From Varibaculum cambriense (GTDB taxonomy: Bacteria; Actinomycetota; Actinomycetes; Actinomycetales; Actinomycetaceae): a stretch of 64,000 nucleotides of DNA. A program made the position numbers and the translations under genes. Positions 35,964 to 46,025 of the stretch are shown one piece after another; position 1 is the first letter of the stretch; each line of letters opens with the position of its first letter. A model generated the notes under the pieces. The model had not been told where the DNA came from. It searched no databases and saw nothing but the letters and a program-made list of their open reading frames with translations. The stretch is from assembly GCF_002848005.1 (NCBI RefSeq), contig NZ_PKHX01000004.1, positions 124,001-188,000 of the forward strand, written 5' to 3'.

Positions 35964-36779
35964 ATGGTCAAGTTAGGGGTTATCGGGGTTGGCGCAATGG
36001 GAGGCGCGATCGTGCGCGGCCTCCTGTCTTCCGGCCAAATGCAGCCAGAGGAGATTTTGGCGTTCAACCGCACCCGAGAGCGGATGCGCGCCCTCGAGGA
36101 GGAGTTTTCCCTGCCAGTAGCCCCAGATGCCGCTACCGTAGCTCGGCAATCCCAATACCTACTGCTGGGGGTAAAACCCTATATGATCGCGCCTCTGCTC
36201 GATGACTTAGGCGATGCCCTTGCCGGAAAACCGGTAGTGATCTCGGTGGCTGCCGGAAAACCTATCGCTGCGATCGCAGCGCATTTACCGGCACAAACCC
36301 CAGTGGTGCGGGTAATGCCGAATGTGAATGCCCAAATCAACCAGTCCATGTCGGGGATTGCTGCCAACCAATACGTTAGTGAAGAAGCCCTCAGCGAAGT
36401 GCGCGCCATGTTTGATGCCATTGGGAAAACCGCACTGGTACCGGAAGACCATTTCGCTGCCTTTGCCGCGCTTGCCGGGTGCTCCCCGGCGTGGATTTAC
36501 CGTTTCGTTGATGCCCTGGCGCAAGCGGGGGTTGCCCACGGCTTTAAGAAAGAGGAAGCTACTCGGATAGTGGCGCAAGCGGTAGCCGGTTCGGCACAAA
36601 ACGTCCTCGAAAATCTGCCGCAAGGTCTAAACCCCCAGGCGTTAGTGGATCAGGTGTGCTCCCCGGCAGGTACCACGGTAGCCGGCCTGTTAGCCATGGA
36701 AGATGCCGGTTTTTCGGCGGCTGCCCGTGCCGCGGTAAATGCGGCAGTATCCCGGGACCAGGAACTATCGGGGTCCTAA
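35964..36779 (+). CDS. proC: Pyrroline-5-carboxylate reductase
   Basis: This 271-residue enzyme makes proline from pyrroline-5-carboxylate with NAD(P)H. The Rossmann loop GVIGVGAMGGAIVRGL is at 5-20, LLGVKPYMI near 68, VVRVMPNVNA near 113, and the C-terminal signature VCSPAGTTVAGL near 232. GGAGG stands before the ATG at 35,964. It is divergent from ileS; its promoter must overlap the region encoding the T-box leader. Confidence 0.95.
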   Translation: MVKLGVIGVGAMGGAIVRGLLSSGQMQPEEILAFNRTRERMRALEEEFSLPVAPDAATVARQSQYLLLGVKPYMIAPLLDDLGDALAGKPVVISVAAGKPIAAIAAHLPAQTPVVRVMPNVNAQINQSMSGIAANQYVSEEALSEVRAMFDAIGKTALVPEDHFAAFAALAGCSPAWIYRFVDALAQAGVAHGFKKEEATRIVAQAVAGSAQNVLENLPQGLNPQALVDQVCSPAGTTVAGLLAMEDAGFSAAARAAVNAAVSRDQELSGS

Positions 36780-36875
36780 AATAATCGCATTTTGCGCTAA
36801 AACCTGCGTTAGGATAGAAGCAGTTAGCATTTTGAGAGTCAATCTCAGCTAGCCGCTGCAAAACAGGAGGTAAGG

Positions 36876-37202
36876 ATGACCACTCCAGGACACGAAGATA
36901 ATCAGGGGATGAGTCTTTACATAGTCCTGTACGACTATGACCCTAAACTCGTGGGACTCAAAAGCGAGATCCGTGCCAATCATCGTGCCTTTATGCGCCG
37001 GCTAAATAGCCTAGGTACGGTACTTTCTACCGGCAGAACCGCCACCTTGCATGAACAGGGCTCATTGACCATTATGCTCGCTCGCGACGCGGAAGAAGCT
37101 AAGCAGATTTTAGAGGGCGATCCCTATGCGCAGGCGGGGATCGTGAAAACTATGACCGTGCGGGAATGGGCGCCGGTAGTGGGAACTTTCGCCGACTGTT
37201 AG
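36876..37202 (+). CDS. YciI-family protein
   Basis: This 108-residue ferredoxin-like alpha/beta-barrel protein of the YciI type has YIVLYDYDP at the first strand, NHRAFMRRL as the helix with the conserved His, and AEEAKQILEGDPYAQAGI as the family signature. Members are small dimeric enzymes or stand-alone domains, mostly of unknown reaction. A strong AGGAGG precedes the ATG. It is a single gene 96 bases after proC. Confidence 0.88.
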   Translation: MTTPGHEDNQGMSLYIVLYDYDPKLVGLKSEIRANHRAFMRRLNSLGTVLSTGRTATLHEQGSLTIMLARDAEEAKQILEGDPYAQAGIVKTMTVREWAPVVGTFADC

Positions 37203-37301
37203 GCCGGCGGCCATTACGGCTATTTTCTTAACTATCAGCGCTTGCGCCCAGGCTTTGACGCAGGTTAGGCCAGCTGCGCTCTCCCCCGGTATCTTGGTTT
37301 T

Positions 37302-38270
37302 GTGAGTAGAGCGCAACGGTTAAGTAGATTCCTAGATCCTTTTATCCTTTCCATCCTGGTTATTTTGGGGTTGGGGATTTTAATCCCGGTACCTGCGGTG
37401 TTGGTTGACGCCCTCGGCTATTTAGGGAACGCCCTAATCGTGCTGTTGTTTTTTCTTTATGGGGCGCGCCTATCTACTGAAGAAATTTGGGAAGGGTTAA
37501 AGAACTGGCGCCTGCAAGGCGCGGTTGCGTTTTCTACCTTCGTACTTTTCCCGCTACTGGGAATAGCGATGCACCCACTGGATCTGAAACTCTTGGGGCC
37601 AGTATTCGCCCTGGGAACCCTCTATTTAACTTTGCTGCCTTCTACGGTACAGTCCTCGGTAACCTTTACTTCTATTGCCGGAGGGAATATCGCAGGCGCG
37701 GTTTGCTCGGCTACCATCTCTAATATCGCAGGCATCATTCTCACCCCTGCCCTGGTGTTTGTGGTCATGGGTAGAGCCAGCGGAATCGAGGCTTCCCGGG
37801 TAGTAAATGTGCTATTGCAACTGTTACTACCCTTTGTGTTAGGGCAGCTAGTTCACCGGTTTATCGGTAAGTGGTTAAATGAGCATCGCGCGCTGACAAA
37901 AGCCACCGATAACGGCACTATTTTAGCGATTGTCGCCTCTTCAGTTTGCGGGGCGACTGCCGGCGGTCTTTGGCAAAAAATCTCGGCAGAGCAAGTGGGA
38001 TTATTGCTACTGCAATGCCTGATCGTATTGGCCATCATGCTCACCCTCACCTGGAATTTGGGACGTTGGGTATCCTTAGAGCGACGCGACCGGATTGTGC
38101 TGCTGATGTGTGGATCGAAAAAGTCCCTGGCTACTGGCTTGCCGATGGCCGCCATTATTTTTCCGCCCGCTACGGTTGCGGCAGTTACTATTCCGGTGAT
38201 TGTGTTTCACCAATTCCAGTTAGTAGTGTGCGCAATATTGGCGCGCCGCCTGGCCGCTAAACCCGCCTAA
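37302..38270 (+). CDS. Bile acid:sodium symporter-like (BASS/SBF) transporter
   Basis: This 322-residue membrane protein has about nine to ten hydrophobic segments (first LDPFILSILVILGLGILIPV). It has the SBF-like pattern LLFFLYGARLSTEEIWEGL near 45-64, LGTLYLTLLPSTVQSSVTFT near 105 and LLMCGSKKSLATGLPMAAII near 265. This subgroup (YfeH/PanS-like) probably moves an organic anion with sodium; the substrate is unknown. Translation starts at GTG. It is convergent with aspS across a shared hairpin. Confidence 0.88.
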   Translation: MSRAQRLSRFLDPFILSILVILGLGILIPVPAVLVDALGYLGNALIVLLFFLYGARLSTEEIWEGLKNWRLQGAVAFSTFVLFPLLGIAMHPLDLKLLGPVFALGTLYLTLLPSTVQSSVTFTSIAGGNIAGAVCSATISNIAGIILTPALVFVVMGRASGIEASRVVNVLLQLLLPFVLGQLVHRFIGKWLNEHRALTKATDNGTILAIVASSVCGATAGGLWQKISAEQVGLLLLQCLIVLAIMLTLTWNLGRWVSLERRDRIVLLMCGSKKSLATGLPMAAIIFPPATVAAVTIPVIVFHQFQLVVCAILARRLAAKPA

Positions 38271-38295
38271 TCTGAACGGTAAGGGGGCATAAACT

Positions 38296-38335
38296 TTGCC
38301 GCCCCTACCCGATCCAAGCCAGGTAGGGGCGGCAA
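38296..38335. terminator. Bidirectional hairpin between transporter gene and aspS
   Basis: A perfect 14-bp stem, TTGCCGCCCCTACC (38,296-38,309) with GGTAGGGGCGGCAA (38,322-38,335), lies between two convergent genes. T-tracts on either side are weak (AGTTTA and GTTATTA), so it probably serves both as a modest terminator. Confidence 0.75.
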
Positions 38336-38353
38336 GTAAAGTTATTATCGCGG

Positions 38354-40138
38354 TTAGTCTTCTTCGTCCTCGGGAACGAAGTCGACGCCGCTTTCTTTAC
38401 GCTGCTCGGGCGTAATCGGAGCCGGAGCATCGGTTAAGGGATCGTATCCACCTCCAGACTTGGGGAAAGCGATCACGTCGCGAATCGAATCCGCATGGGT
38501 CATCAAAGACACGATCCGATCCCAACCGAAAGCGATTCCGCCGTGGGGAGGCGCGCCATATTTGAAGGCGTTCAGCAAGAAACCAAACTTTTCTTGGGCG
38601 GCCTCCGGCGACAATCCCATCACCTGGAAAATACGTTCTTGCACGTCGCGACGGTGAATACGGATGGAGCCGCCTCCGATTTCGTTACCGTTCAGCACAA
38701 TATCGTAGGCGTAGGCCAGGGCGTTCCCTGGGTCTTCCTCAAAGCGGTCAAGCCATTCCGGTTTAGGAGAAGTAAAGGCGTGGTGTACCGCGGTCCAGGC
38801 AGAAGCTCCCAGTGCCACGTCTCCTTCCGCTTTAGCGGCCGCTGAAGGCTTAAACAGCGGAGCATCAACCACCCACACGAACTTCCATTCATTCGGGTCT
38901 AACAGGTTGCAGCGGGCACCAATTTCTAGGCGTGCTGCCCCCAGCAGGGCGCGGGCTTCATCAATCTTGCCGGCACCAAAGAAGATGCAGTCCCCTGGTT
39001 TAGCACCGGTTACCGCGGCTAGGCCTTCCCGTTCCGTGTCAGTCAGGTTCTTGGCTACCGGTCCCGAAAGGGTGCCATCTTCTTCTACCTTTACGTAGGC
39101 CAGACCTTTACCGCCGCGCGAACGCGCCCAGTCTTGCCACTTATCGAAAGTACGCCGCGGCTGGGAGGCACCACCCGGCATCACCACTGCGCCCACGTAT
39201 TCAGCGTTGGAAAACACCCTAAAGGGAGTGTCTTTGAAGTATTCCGTAAGGTCAGTAAGTTCTAGACCAAAACGCAAATCCGGTTTATCAGTACCAAAGC
39301 GCGCCATGGCATCGGCGTAGGTCATATGGGGAATTGGGGTTTCGATATTGACATCAATCAGCTTGAAGATGTTGGTCAGTACCTGTTCGGCTACCTCGAT
39401 AACGTCCTCTTGCCGTACGAAGCTCATCTCCACGTCCAGCTGAGTGAACTCGGGCTGACGATCAGCGCGGAAGTCCTCGTCCCGGTAGCAGCGGGCAATC
39501 TGATAGTAGCGTTCCATCCCCGCCACCATCAGTAGCTGTTTGAACAGCTGGGGAGACTGCGGCAAGGCATACCAGGAACCCGGGGCTAGACGCGCCGGTA
39601 CCAAGAAGTCGCGGGCGCCCTCGGGAGTCGAGCGGGTCAAAGTCGGGGTTTCGATTTCTACGAAACCTAGAGAATCTAAAGTATCGCGAGTGACTTTAGA
39701 GACCTTCGAGCGCAGGCGCAGCCGGTTTTGCATCTCCGGGCGACGCAAATCCAGGTAGCGGTATTTCAAACGCGCATCTTCGCCAACTTTTCCGGAGTCC
39801 TCGGCGTGGACTGAAACTTGGAAAGGTAGCGCGGCTGCCGGGTTCAGTACCTCAACTTCATCGGCGTAAACCTCGATTTCGCCAGTCGGCAGTTCCGGAT
39901 TCTCATTGCCCTCCGGACGGGGATGTACCTCGCCTTTGATCCGCAAAACATATTCGCTACGCAGCTCATGGGCAATTTTCTCGTCATGAATAACTACCTG
40001 AGCTACCCCGGAGGCATCCCGCAAATCAATGAAGCAGACGCCTCCATGATCGCGGCGGCGATCAAGCCATCCCGCAAGTTCTACTGTTTCTCCCACCAGG
40101 TCGCGGTTTAGACTTCCCGCGTCATGCGTTCTGAGCAA
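38354..40138 (-). CDS. aspS: Aspartyl-tRNA synthetase
   Basis: This class IIb synthetase of about 594 residues has an N-terminal OB-fold ([20 protein letters not shown]), motif 2 within [20 protein letters not shown], a bacterial GAD insertion, and motif 3 [11 protein letters not shown]. The TTG at 40,138 is preferred: AGGAAAGGA stands six bases upstream and the protein then begins LRTHDAGSL as in relatives; an ATG six codons upstream has no site. Whether it also charges tRNA-Asn cannot be decided here. It is divergent from the DEAD-box helicase gene. Confidence 0.95.
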   Translation of the reverse strand: MLRTHDAGSLNRDLVGETVELAGWLDRRRDHGGVCFIDLRDASGVAQVVIHDEKIAHELRSEYVLRIKGEVHPRPEGNENPELPTGEIEVYADEVEVLNPAAALPFQVSVHAEDSGKVGEDARLKYRYLDLRRPEMQNRLRLRSKVSKVTRDTLDSLGFVEIETPTLTRSTPEGARDFLVPARLAPGSWYALPQSPQLFKQLLMVAGMERYYQIARCYRDEDFRADRQPEFTQLDVEMSFVRQEDVIEVAEQVLTNIFKLIDVNIETPIPHMTYADAMARFGTDKPDLRFGLELTDLTEYFKDTPFRVFSNAEYVGAVVMPGGASQPRRTFDKWQDWARSRGGKGLAYVKVEEDGTLSGPVAKNLTDTEREGLAAVTGAKPGDCIFFGAGKIDEARALLGAARLEIGARCNLLDPNEWKFVWVVDAPLFKPSAAAKAEGDVALGASAWTAVHHAFTSPKPEWLDRFEEDPGNALAYAYDIVLNGNEIGGGSIRIHRRDVQERIFQVMGLSPEAAQEKFGFLLNAFKYGAPPHGGIAFGWDRIVSLMTHADSIRDVIAFPKSGGGYDPLTDAPAPITPEQRKESGVDFVPEDEED

Positions 40139-40303
40139 TGCTATTCCTTTCCTCATATAACTGTTAATAGTTTAGCCTCCCGCGCCAGTGGGAGGGATTT
40201 CCTGCCGGGGTTGGTGTCGCGATTCACTGGCTGGGATTTCTTCACTTGCCTGCTACCTCCGGTAACGTTAAAGCGAATGATATTTAAGCAGACAGGCATA
40301 AAC

Positions 40304-42181
40304 ATGAGCGAAATAGCCGCGGGGACGAGTGCGTCCTCTTTGGAAACCAATCCCGACTTTGAAACCAGGGAACTAGACCTAGAGGGCAGCTTCGATACCC
40401 CCGAAGCAGACGCCGCTAAAGAACCGGAAGCCCCAAAGGAAACCACTTTCTTTTCTGACTTGGGGTTACCGGAAATCATTTTGGACACCTTAGAAGACAT
40501 GGGGTTTAGCGAGCCCACCCCGATCCAGCGGCAAGGGATTCCCCCGTTGATGGCGGGACGGGATGTTGTAGGGATTGCGCAAACTGGAACCGGGAAAACC
40601 GCGGCCTTCGGACTGCCTATTCTGTCCGCATGTGACAAAACCGGCCATGTTCAAGCCCTAATTCTCGCTCCTACCAGGGAACTGGCTGCCCAATCAGCTA
40701 CTGCCCTTACCGAGTTTTCCCGGGGGATGAACCTGAAGGTAGTGGCGGTTTATGGCGGCGCCTCTTACGGGCCGCAGATTTCGGCACTGCGAGAGGGCGC
40801 CCAAATCGTAGTCGGCACCCCTGGACGGATTATGGATCTAATGGAGCGCGGGGAGCTGAATTTATCGGCGCTCAAGTTCTTTGTTCTGGACGAAGCCGAT
40901 GAAATGCTGCGGATGGGTTTTTCCGAGGACGTGGATCAGATCGCTAGCGGCGCTAACCGCGATGCCATCCGCGCCCTCTTTTCTGCCACGATGCCTCCCG
41001 CCATCAAACGGATCGCGGAGCGTCACTTGTCCAATCCGGTAGAGATTTCAATCGCGCCACAATCTTCCACGGTGGAGACGGTGAATCAGACCTATGCGGT
41101 AGTGCCTTTTAAGTTCAAATCCGAGGCTTTATGTCGCGTACTAGCGCTTAGTGATGCCGCAGCTTCCATTGTGTTTGTGCGTACCCGGATCGATGCCGAA
41201 CAGGTGGGAAGTGAACTTCAGAACGCCGGATTCTTGGCCGCGGCCATTAGTGGGGATGTAGCCCAGGCAGAGCGGGAACGGATTGTAGCCCGCCTGCGGG
41301 AAGGCACCTTAGATGTACTGGTGGCCACCGACGTGGCTGCGCGAGGCTTGGATGTCGAACGCATTGGGTTAGTAGTCAATTATGATGTGCCACGAGAAGC
41401 CGAAGCTTATGTACATCGCATCGGTCGCACCGGGCGAGCCGGACGCGAAGGTACTTCCCTAACCTTCTTTACTCCTCGGGAGCGCCCTCGGAAACGAGTA
41501 ATTGAAAAACTTACCGGGGAAAAAATGACCGAAGTTTTTATCCCTTCTCCCGACCAGGTAGCGCAGGCACGCGCCAATCGGATGACCGAACAGATTGGAC
41601 GACGTCTCGAAAAAGGGGAAATGGAAGTCTACTATGACGCTATCCAAGACCTGGTAGTGGCGAAAGGAATGGATATTGGGGATGCCGCTGCCGCCCTCCT
41701 AGCTTTAGCAAGCGGGGATTTCGGACCCGAAAAACGCAAACTAGAGTTCCGAGTCCGCCGGGAAGAAAAAGTCGACGAGCTAGGGCGCTTCATCTCCGCC
41801 AGTTTCGAAGAAGGCCGCGAAAACGAAGGAGGCAAGAGCTCCCGCGCTAAGGGTTCAGCCCGCCGCCATTTCTCCGCCGGTTCTTCTCGACGCTACCGAG
41901 TGGAGGTAGGACGTCGCGACCGGGTAAAACCGGGAGCCATAGTGGGGGCGATTACCGGAGAAGGCGGTCTCAAAGGTGGCGATGTGGGGCATATAGATAT
42001 TCTGCAGAGTTTCTCGTTAGTAGAGATGGCTCGCCCGCTTCCCCCCGAAACCATTCGTAAGATTGCTAAAGCCCGGGTGTCGGGACGCACCCTGCGGATG
42101 CGTGAGGACGAAGGCCCCGGTAAACACAGCGGTAAAAAGCACGGCAAAAAACGCGATTTTAAGCGTAAACGTCGCGGCTAG
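40304..42181 (+). CDS. deaD: DEAD-box ATP-dependent RNA helicase (DeaD/CsdA type)
   Basis: This 625-residue helicase has an acidic N-terminal extension of about 45 residues, a Q-motif (GFSEPTPIQRQGI), AQTGTGKTAAFG, APTRELA, VLDEADEML, SATMP, DVAARGLDVERIG and HRIGRTGRAGR. A C-terminal DbpA-like RNA-binding domain (VEVGRRDRVKPGAIVGAI) precedes a Lys/Arg-rich tail. Enzymes of this type help ribosome assembly and mRNA decay, often in the cold. The ribosome-binding site is weak. It is the only gene of its operon. Confidence 0.95.
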   Translation: MSEIAAGTSASSLETNPDFETRELDLEGSFDTPEADAAKEPEAPKETTFFSDLGLPEIILDTLEDMGFSEPTPIQRQGIPPLMAGRDVVGIAQTGTGKTAAFGLPILSACDKTGHVQALILAPTRELAAQSATALTEFSRGMNLKVVAVYGGASYGPQISALREGAQIVVGTPGRIMDLMERGELNLSALKFFVLDEADEMLRMGFSEDVDQIASGANRDAIRALFSATMPPAIKRIAERHLSNPVEISIAPQSSTVETVNQTYAVVPFKFKSEALCRVLALSDAAASIVFVRTRIDAEQVGSELQNAGFLAAAISGDVAQAERERIVARLREGTLDVLVATDVAARGLDVERIGLVVNYDVPREAEAYVHRIGRTGRAGREGTSLTFFTPRERPRKRVIEKLTGEKMTEVFIPSPDQVAQARANRMTEQIGRRLEKGEMEVYYDAIQDLVVAKGMDIGDAAAALLALASGDFGPEKRKLEFRVRREEKVDELGRFISASFEEGRENEGGKSSRAKGSARRHFSAGSSRRYRVEVGRRDRVKPGAIVGAITGEGGLKGGDVGHIDILQSFSLVEMARPLPPETIRKIAKARVSGRTLRMREDEGPGKHSGKKHGKKRDFKRKRRG

Positions 42182-42297
42182 GGATTTTCTGTTCCCAGCA
42201 GAATATCCCGGTTCAGCAGTTTTCTTTTAAGCGAATTTCACGCTGCTGGTGTTTTCCCCTCTCTGATCCGAAGGGGATTTGCCCGCAGCTTAGCGGT

Positions 42298-43677
42298 TTA
42301 TCCCGCCAGGCAGCTGCCCGCCGCCACCAATTGTTCTTCCGTAGTCTCCAAGCTAACTTGGCCTTTAACCTTTACGTCTTTACCGAAAGTAAAAGGGCCG
42401 GTCACTTTAAATCCGCTAGCTTCCCGCAGGGAAGGTACCCCTTCCGGGAAACGCGCCTCAAAATCAGAGATCTTCTTAAAGAAGTGGGAATCTAAATCCA
42501 CTGCTACTTCTTGCTCATTTACCTTGCGCAGGTGATAGTCATCGCCCAGATCGTAGATATCAGAACGCAACAAAGTCAGCTCATTAGTGGTTTTCACCGG
42601 GAGGAAGCGACTACGCGGCACCAAGATGGCAGTTGCTCCCTTAAAGGATGCAATCGCTGCCCCCATGGCGGTTTCCATTTGAATAACCGCCGGACTTTCG
42701 GGATCGGCAGGGTCAACTGTCTTGTGATTGGCGATTAAGGGTAGCCCGAGCACCGCGTTATTTTCTACCAGGGCATCCCGTAATTTCACCAGGTCAAACC
42801 AGAGATTATTAGTGTGAAAGAAGGGGTGGCGATGTTCATCAGTAAAGTAATCCATTTGCTCCGGCGGAGTCTGGGCAGTATCCCGCAAAATCAATTGTTC
42901 ATCCGCCTTGCGGATCGCTAAATGCCCACCTTTACGATCATTGATAGTGCGCACGCAAAGCTCAGCCGCATAGGGCGCGCCACTGGCCGCAAACCAGCCC
43001 GCAATCTGGGCATTCGGGGTAGCTCCCAAGTTATCGGAGTTAGAAGTCATCGCATAGCGGTAACCGGCCGCGATCAGTTTATCTAACAATCCGGAGCCAT
43101 AGAGGGCAGTATAGATATCGCCGTGACCAGGTGGACACCACTCCAAAGAGGGATCCTTTTCCCAAGACACCGGGGTTAAATCATCGGCGCGCAGCTTCGG
43201 CTCTTGATTCTGTAAAAAGTCCAGAGGCAATCCCGCAACTTCAATCCCCGGGTGGCGTTGCAGCGCCGCCAAAGTGTCGGCTTGGGTGCGGAAGGAGTTC
43301 ATGAAAATCAGGGGCAGGTTTACCCCGTATTCCTTACGCGCGGCCAGCACTTGTTGGCAAATAATATCCAGGAAGGTCAACCCGGAGCGCACTGGCAATA
43401 AAGACTTAGCTTTATCCATCCCCATGGAGGTGCCTAGTCCCCCATTGAGCTTAATCATCACGGTTTTAGTTAAAGCAGCCTGCGCCTGCTCGGCACTAAC
43501 CTGGTTAGCTTCCAACCGATCCACGCTAGTAAGCGGAGATATAGTTTCCTCGGGAATAAAACCGGTATGTTCGCCCTCTAAAACCTGGTAATAGTGGGAA
43601 AAGACCGAGATGGCGGCGGGGCTAACCCCGGCTTGCTCCATTTTTTCAACTGCCTGGGCTAGTCCCGTTTTGCTCAT
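42298..43677 (-). CDS. UTP-glucose-1-phosphate uridylyltransferase, UDPGP family
   Basis: This 459-residue enzyme of the UDPGP (eukaryote-type) family, not the shorter bacterial GalU family, has the nucleotide-binding signature KLNGGLGTSMGMDKAKSLLP near 75-94, MTSNSDNLGA near 213 and a C-terminal left-handed beta-helix-like end (KVTGPFTFGKDVKVKGQV). It makes UDP-glucose (or another UDP-sugar) from UTP and sugar-1-phosphate. Bifidobacteria and other actinobacteria carry such proteins. The ATG at 43,677 with AGAGG upstream is preferred to the GTG one codon before. Confidence 0.9.
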   Translation of the reverse strand: MSKTGLAQAVEKMEQAGVSPAAISVFSHYYQVLEGEHTGFIPEETISPLTSVDRLEANQVSAEQAQAALTKTVMIKLNGGLGTSMGMDKAKSLLPVRSGLTFLDIICQQVLAARKEYGVNLPLIFMNSFRTQADTLAALQRHPGIEVAGLPLDFLQNQEPKLRADDLTPVSWEKDPSLEWCPPGHGDIYTALYGSGLLDKLIAAGYRYAMTSNSDNLGATPNAQIAGWFAASGAPYAAELCVRTINDRKGGHLAIRKADEQLILRDTAQTPPEQMDYFTDEHRHPFFHTNNLWFDLVKLRDALVENNAVLGLPLIANHKTVDPADPESPAVIQMETAMGAAIASFKGATAILVPRSRFLPVKTTNELTLLRSDIYDLGDDYHLRKVNEQEVAVDLDSHFFKKISDFEARFPEGVPSLREASGFKVTGPFTFGKDVKVKGQVSLETTEEQLVAAGSCLAG

Positions 43678-43707
43678 CACAGACCTCTTTGTTGACGTTA
43701 ACAGCTC

Positions 43708-45048
43708 CTAAAACGACTCTACCTGCTTTAGCCAAGCCTCACGAGCTTTTAGCGACTCTTGTAGCTCTTCTGCTTTCTTGCTATCCCCATCCGCTTCTGC
43801 CTGGGCGATCTCCGCCTTAATCTGGTCGATAAGATCTTTGAGCTGTCCCGCCATACCTTCGGCGCGTGCCTTAGTTTCCGGATTAGATTTGCGCCAAATT
43901 TCTTCTTCTAGACCACGCAGGTGATCTTCCACCGCCCGCATCCGCCGTTCCACGCGATCAATATCGGCGCGCGGCACATGCCCAATTTCATCCCACTGCT
44001 CTTGTAAGGGGCGCAGGCGGGATTTGATCTCGTCTACGTCGGTAAGCTCTTTGAGGGTTTCAGCCTTTACCAAGAGAGCTTCTTTCTTCGCCAGGTTCTC
44101 CCCTTCTAAGGCGCTCACAGCTTCGTTTTGAGCATTGCGAGCGTCAAAGAACTTCTGTTGCGCCCGGTGGAAGCGCTGCCAGAGCGCATCATCTTCCCGG
44201 CGGGAAGCGCGTCCCGCTGCCTTCCAGCGGGTCATCAAATCCCGGTAAGCGCGGGTCGTTTCGCCCCAGTTAGTGGAATCTGAGAGGGCTTCGGCCTCGG
44301 CAATAAGTTTTTCTTTCGCCGCCTTTGCCTGAGCCTGAGTGGCATCCAACTCGGTGAAGAATGCGCGGCGCTTCTTGTCGAAGGTGGAACGAGCCGCCGC
44401 AAAGCGCTTCCAAAGTTCATCTTCTACGCCTCGGTCAATCCGTGGCCCAGCATGCTGCAGACGTTTCCACTCGTCCAGTAGGTCTCTTAATTCTTGACCA
44501 GAGTGTTTCCACTGGGTACGAGCAGAATCTTGCGCAGCGATTTCTTCGGCACGCACCACCACTTGCTCGCGGCTTTTACGCGCATCTTCTTTCGCCTCCG
44601 CCCGCTGCCGAGCAGCTTCTTCTTTTCGTTTATCCGCTTTTTCCTGCAGCTGAGCAACTTTTTCCCGCAGAGCAGGCAGATCACCCACTGCAGCTGGCTC
44701 CCTGACCTGCTCGCGCAGTGACTTCATAGTCTGGTCAATTTCGCGTTCGGCCAGTCGGGGCAGTCGCTCTGCAAACAGTGATATTTGGGCAGCTATATCC
44801 AGGTAGCGCCGCACATAGATATTTAGGGGATTCTCGGGAACTTCCGCCGGGAACTGTCCAATCTGACGTTCCGCTTCCCCGTCTTTAACCCAGACGCGTC
44901 CCTCTTCATCAACGCGCCCAAAAGGCAAGGCTGCCGAAAAATCAGGGGTTCTTACCGGGGCTACCGGTTTATTTTCCCTAGGTAAACGAATCTTCCCCGG
45001 GGTGGGAACGGGTTTGGGCTTGGGAGCGGTATCGGGCTGTTCAGTCAC
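43708..45048 (-). CDS. DUF349 domain-containing coiled-coil protein
   Basis: This 446-residue, highly charged and mostly helical protein has several DUF349 repeats recognisable by W-x-x-x-G elements (DLLDEWKRLQHAGPR, DLMTRWKAAGRASRRED, PLQEQWDEIGHVPR) and VEDELWKRFAAAR-type helices. It has a Pro/Lys-rich N-terminus and no membrane segment. DUF349 proteins are of unknown function. It lies 30 bases upstream of the uridylyltransferase gene on the same strand, so the two may be co-transcribed. Confidence 0.9.
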   Translation of the reverse strand: MTEQPDTAPKPKPVPTPGKIRLPRENKPVAPVRTPDFSAALPFGRVDEEGRVWVKDGEAERQIGQFPAEVPENPLNIYVRRYLDIAAQISLFAERLPRLAEREIDQTMKSLREQVREPAAVGDLPALREKVAQLQEKADKRKEEAARQRAEAKEDARKSREQVVVRAEEIAAQDSARTQWKHSGQELRDLLDEWKRLQHAGPRIDRGVEDELWKRFAAARSTFDKKRRAFFTELDATQAQAKAAKEKLIAEAEALSDSTNWGETTRAYRDLMTRWKAAGRASRREDDALWQRFHRAQQKFFDARNAQNEAVSALEGENLAKKEALLVKAETLKELTDVDEIKSRLRPLQEQWDEIGHVPRADIDRVERRMRAVEDHLRGLEEEIWRKSNPETKARAEGMAGQLKDLIDQIKAEIAQAEADGDSKKAEELQESLKAREAWLKQVESF

Positions 45049-45180
45049 TAATTTTTTCCTTAAATCAGTTATTTTAGCGGCTAGGATTAGCCGCCTGCGC
45101 GCGGAGCTGATTGCTCCTTAACCATATTATGCCCTAGAGCTGCTAAACCACCAAGGGCGCACATCCTTTAAGATATCCCT

Positions 45181-45936
45181 ATGAGGATCGAAAAATTTTA
45201 TGCCCCCTTCTATTCGGAAAACCCCTATCTGCTCTTAGCTTCCGGGAGCCGGGAAGCCCTGATTGTAGACCCCGGTTCTGGTGCTTTAGACCAGCTGCAA
45301 GCGGCACTAAAACGCCTGGAGGTAACCGTGGCGGCGGTACTGTGTACTCATGGACATGCTGACCATATCTGGGATGCCCACGCTCTGGCCGGCAAGGCTC
45401 CGGTTTATATTCCTGCCCCTGACGAATACCGTTTTCACCCGGAAAAGCTAGATCCTCGCGAACGCGCTGAGCATGAACTAGCGCTCCCGCCCTGGACAGA
45501 GCCCGAAAACTTGCAGGTGCTGCCAGGCGCCGCCACCAGCGAAGGAGTAGAACTAGCGCCGGGAATTTTTATGCGGGCAGTTCCCGCTCCCGGACACACG
45601 GAAGGATCCACGCTATTCCTTTTTGAAGCTGAGACCTGGTGCGGAAATGCAGAACCGGAAGCACAAACTATTTACGATCAGTGGCTCCAGAAATCGGGAC
45701 GGGAAAAAGAGGCTCCTCGCCAGCTGGCTTTATCAGGAGACGTAATTTTTGCTGGCTCGGTTGGCCGCACCGATCTGCCCGGCGGTGACTCCCAGCAGAT
45801 GCTGCATACTTTGCGCACCCTGCAAAATGTGATTCACCCTGACACCCTACTGCTTCCCGGACATGGCCCAGCCACAGTATTTGGGTTGGAAAAAGCCCAT
45901 AACCCTTTCTTGGCACAAGCTAGATACCAGGGATAA
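45181..45936 (+). CDS. MBL-fold metallo-hydrolase (glyoxalase II-like)
   Basis: This 251-residue metallo-beta-lactamase-fold hydrolase has a two-metal site: CTHGHADHIWD near 57-67, PAPGHTEGSTLF near 138, SGDVIFAGSVGRTDLPGGD near 186 and LLPGHGPAT near 229. The layout matches glyoxalase II-like hydrolases. A 35-residue stretch with the sequence ETWCGNAEPEAQTIYDQW separates the third metal ligand from the fourth. The substrate is unknown. Confidence 0.92.
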   Translation: MRIEKFYAPFYSENPYLLLASGSREALIVDPGSGALDQLQAALKRLEVTVAAVLCTHGHADHIWDAHALAGKAPVYIPAPDEYRFHPEKLDPRERAEHELALPPWTEPENLQVLPGAATSEGVELAPGIFMRAVPAPGHTEGSTLFLFEAETWCGNAEPEAQTIYDQWLQKSGREKEAPRQLALSGDVIFAGSVGRTDLPGGDSQQMLHTLRTLQNVIHPDTLLLPGHGPATVFGLEKAHNPFLAQARYQG

Positions 45937-46025
45937 CGGTTTTCCACAGTCTCTTTAGATTTTAGTTTTCCTTACCAGGTACTGGCGGTATTGTTTAGGT
46001 TCCTGGTACCAGCCAGGCTAAATCC

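Noticed and set aside
45970..46020. CCAGG/CCTGG-rich hairpin before the unrecognised gene at 46,026
   Set aside because: The arms pair only partly and no T-run follows, so it was not called a terminator.
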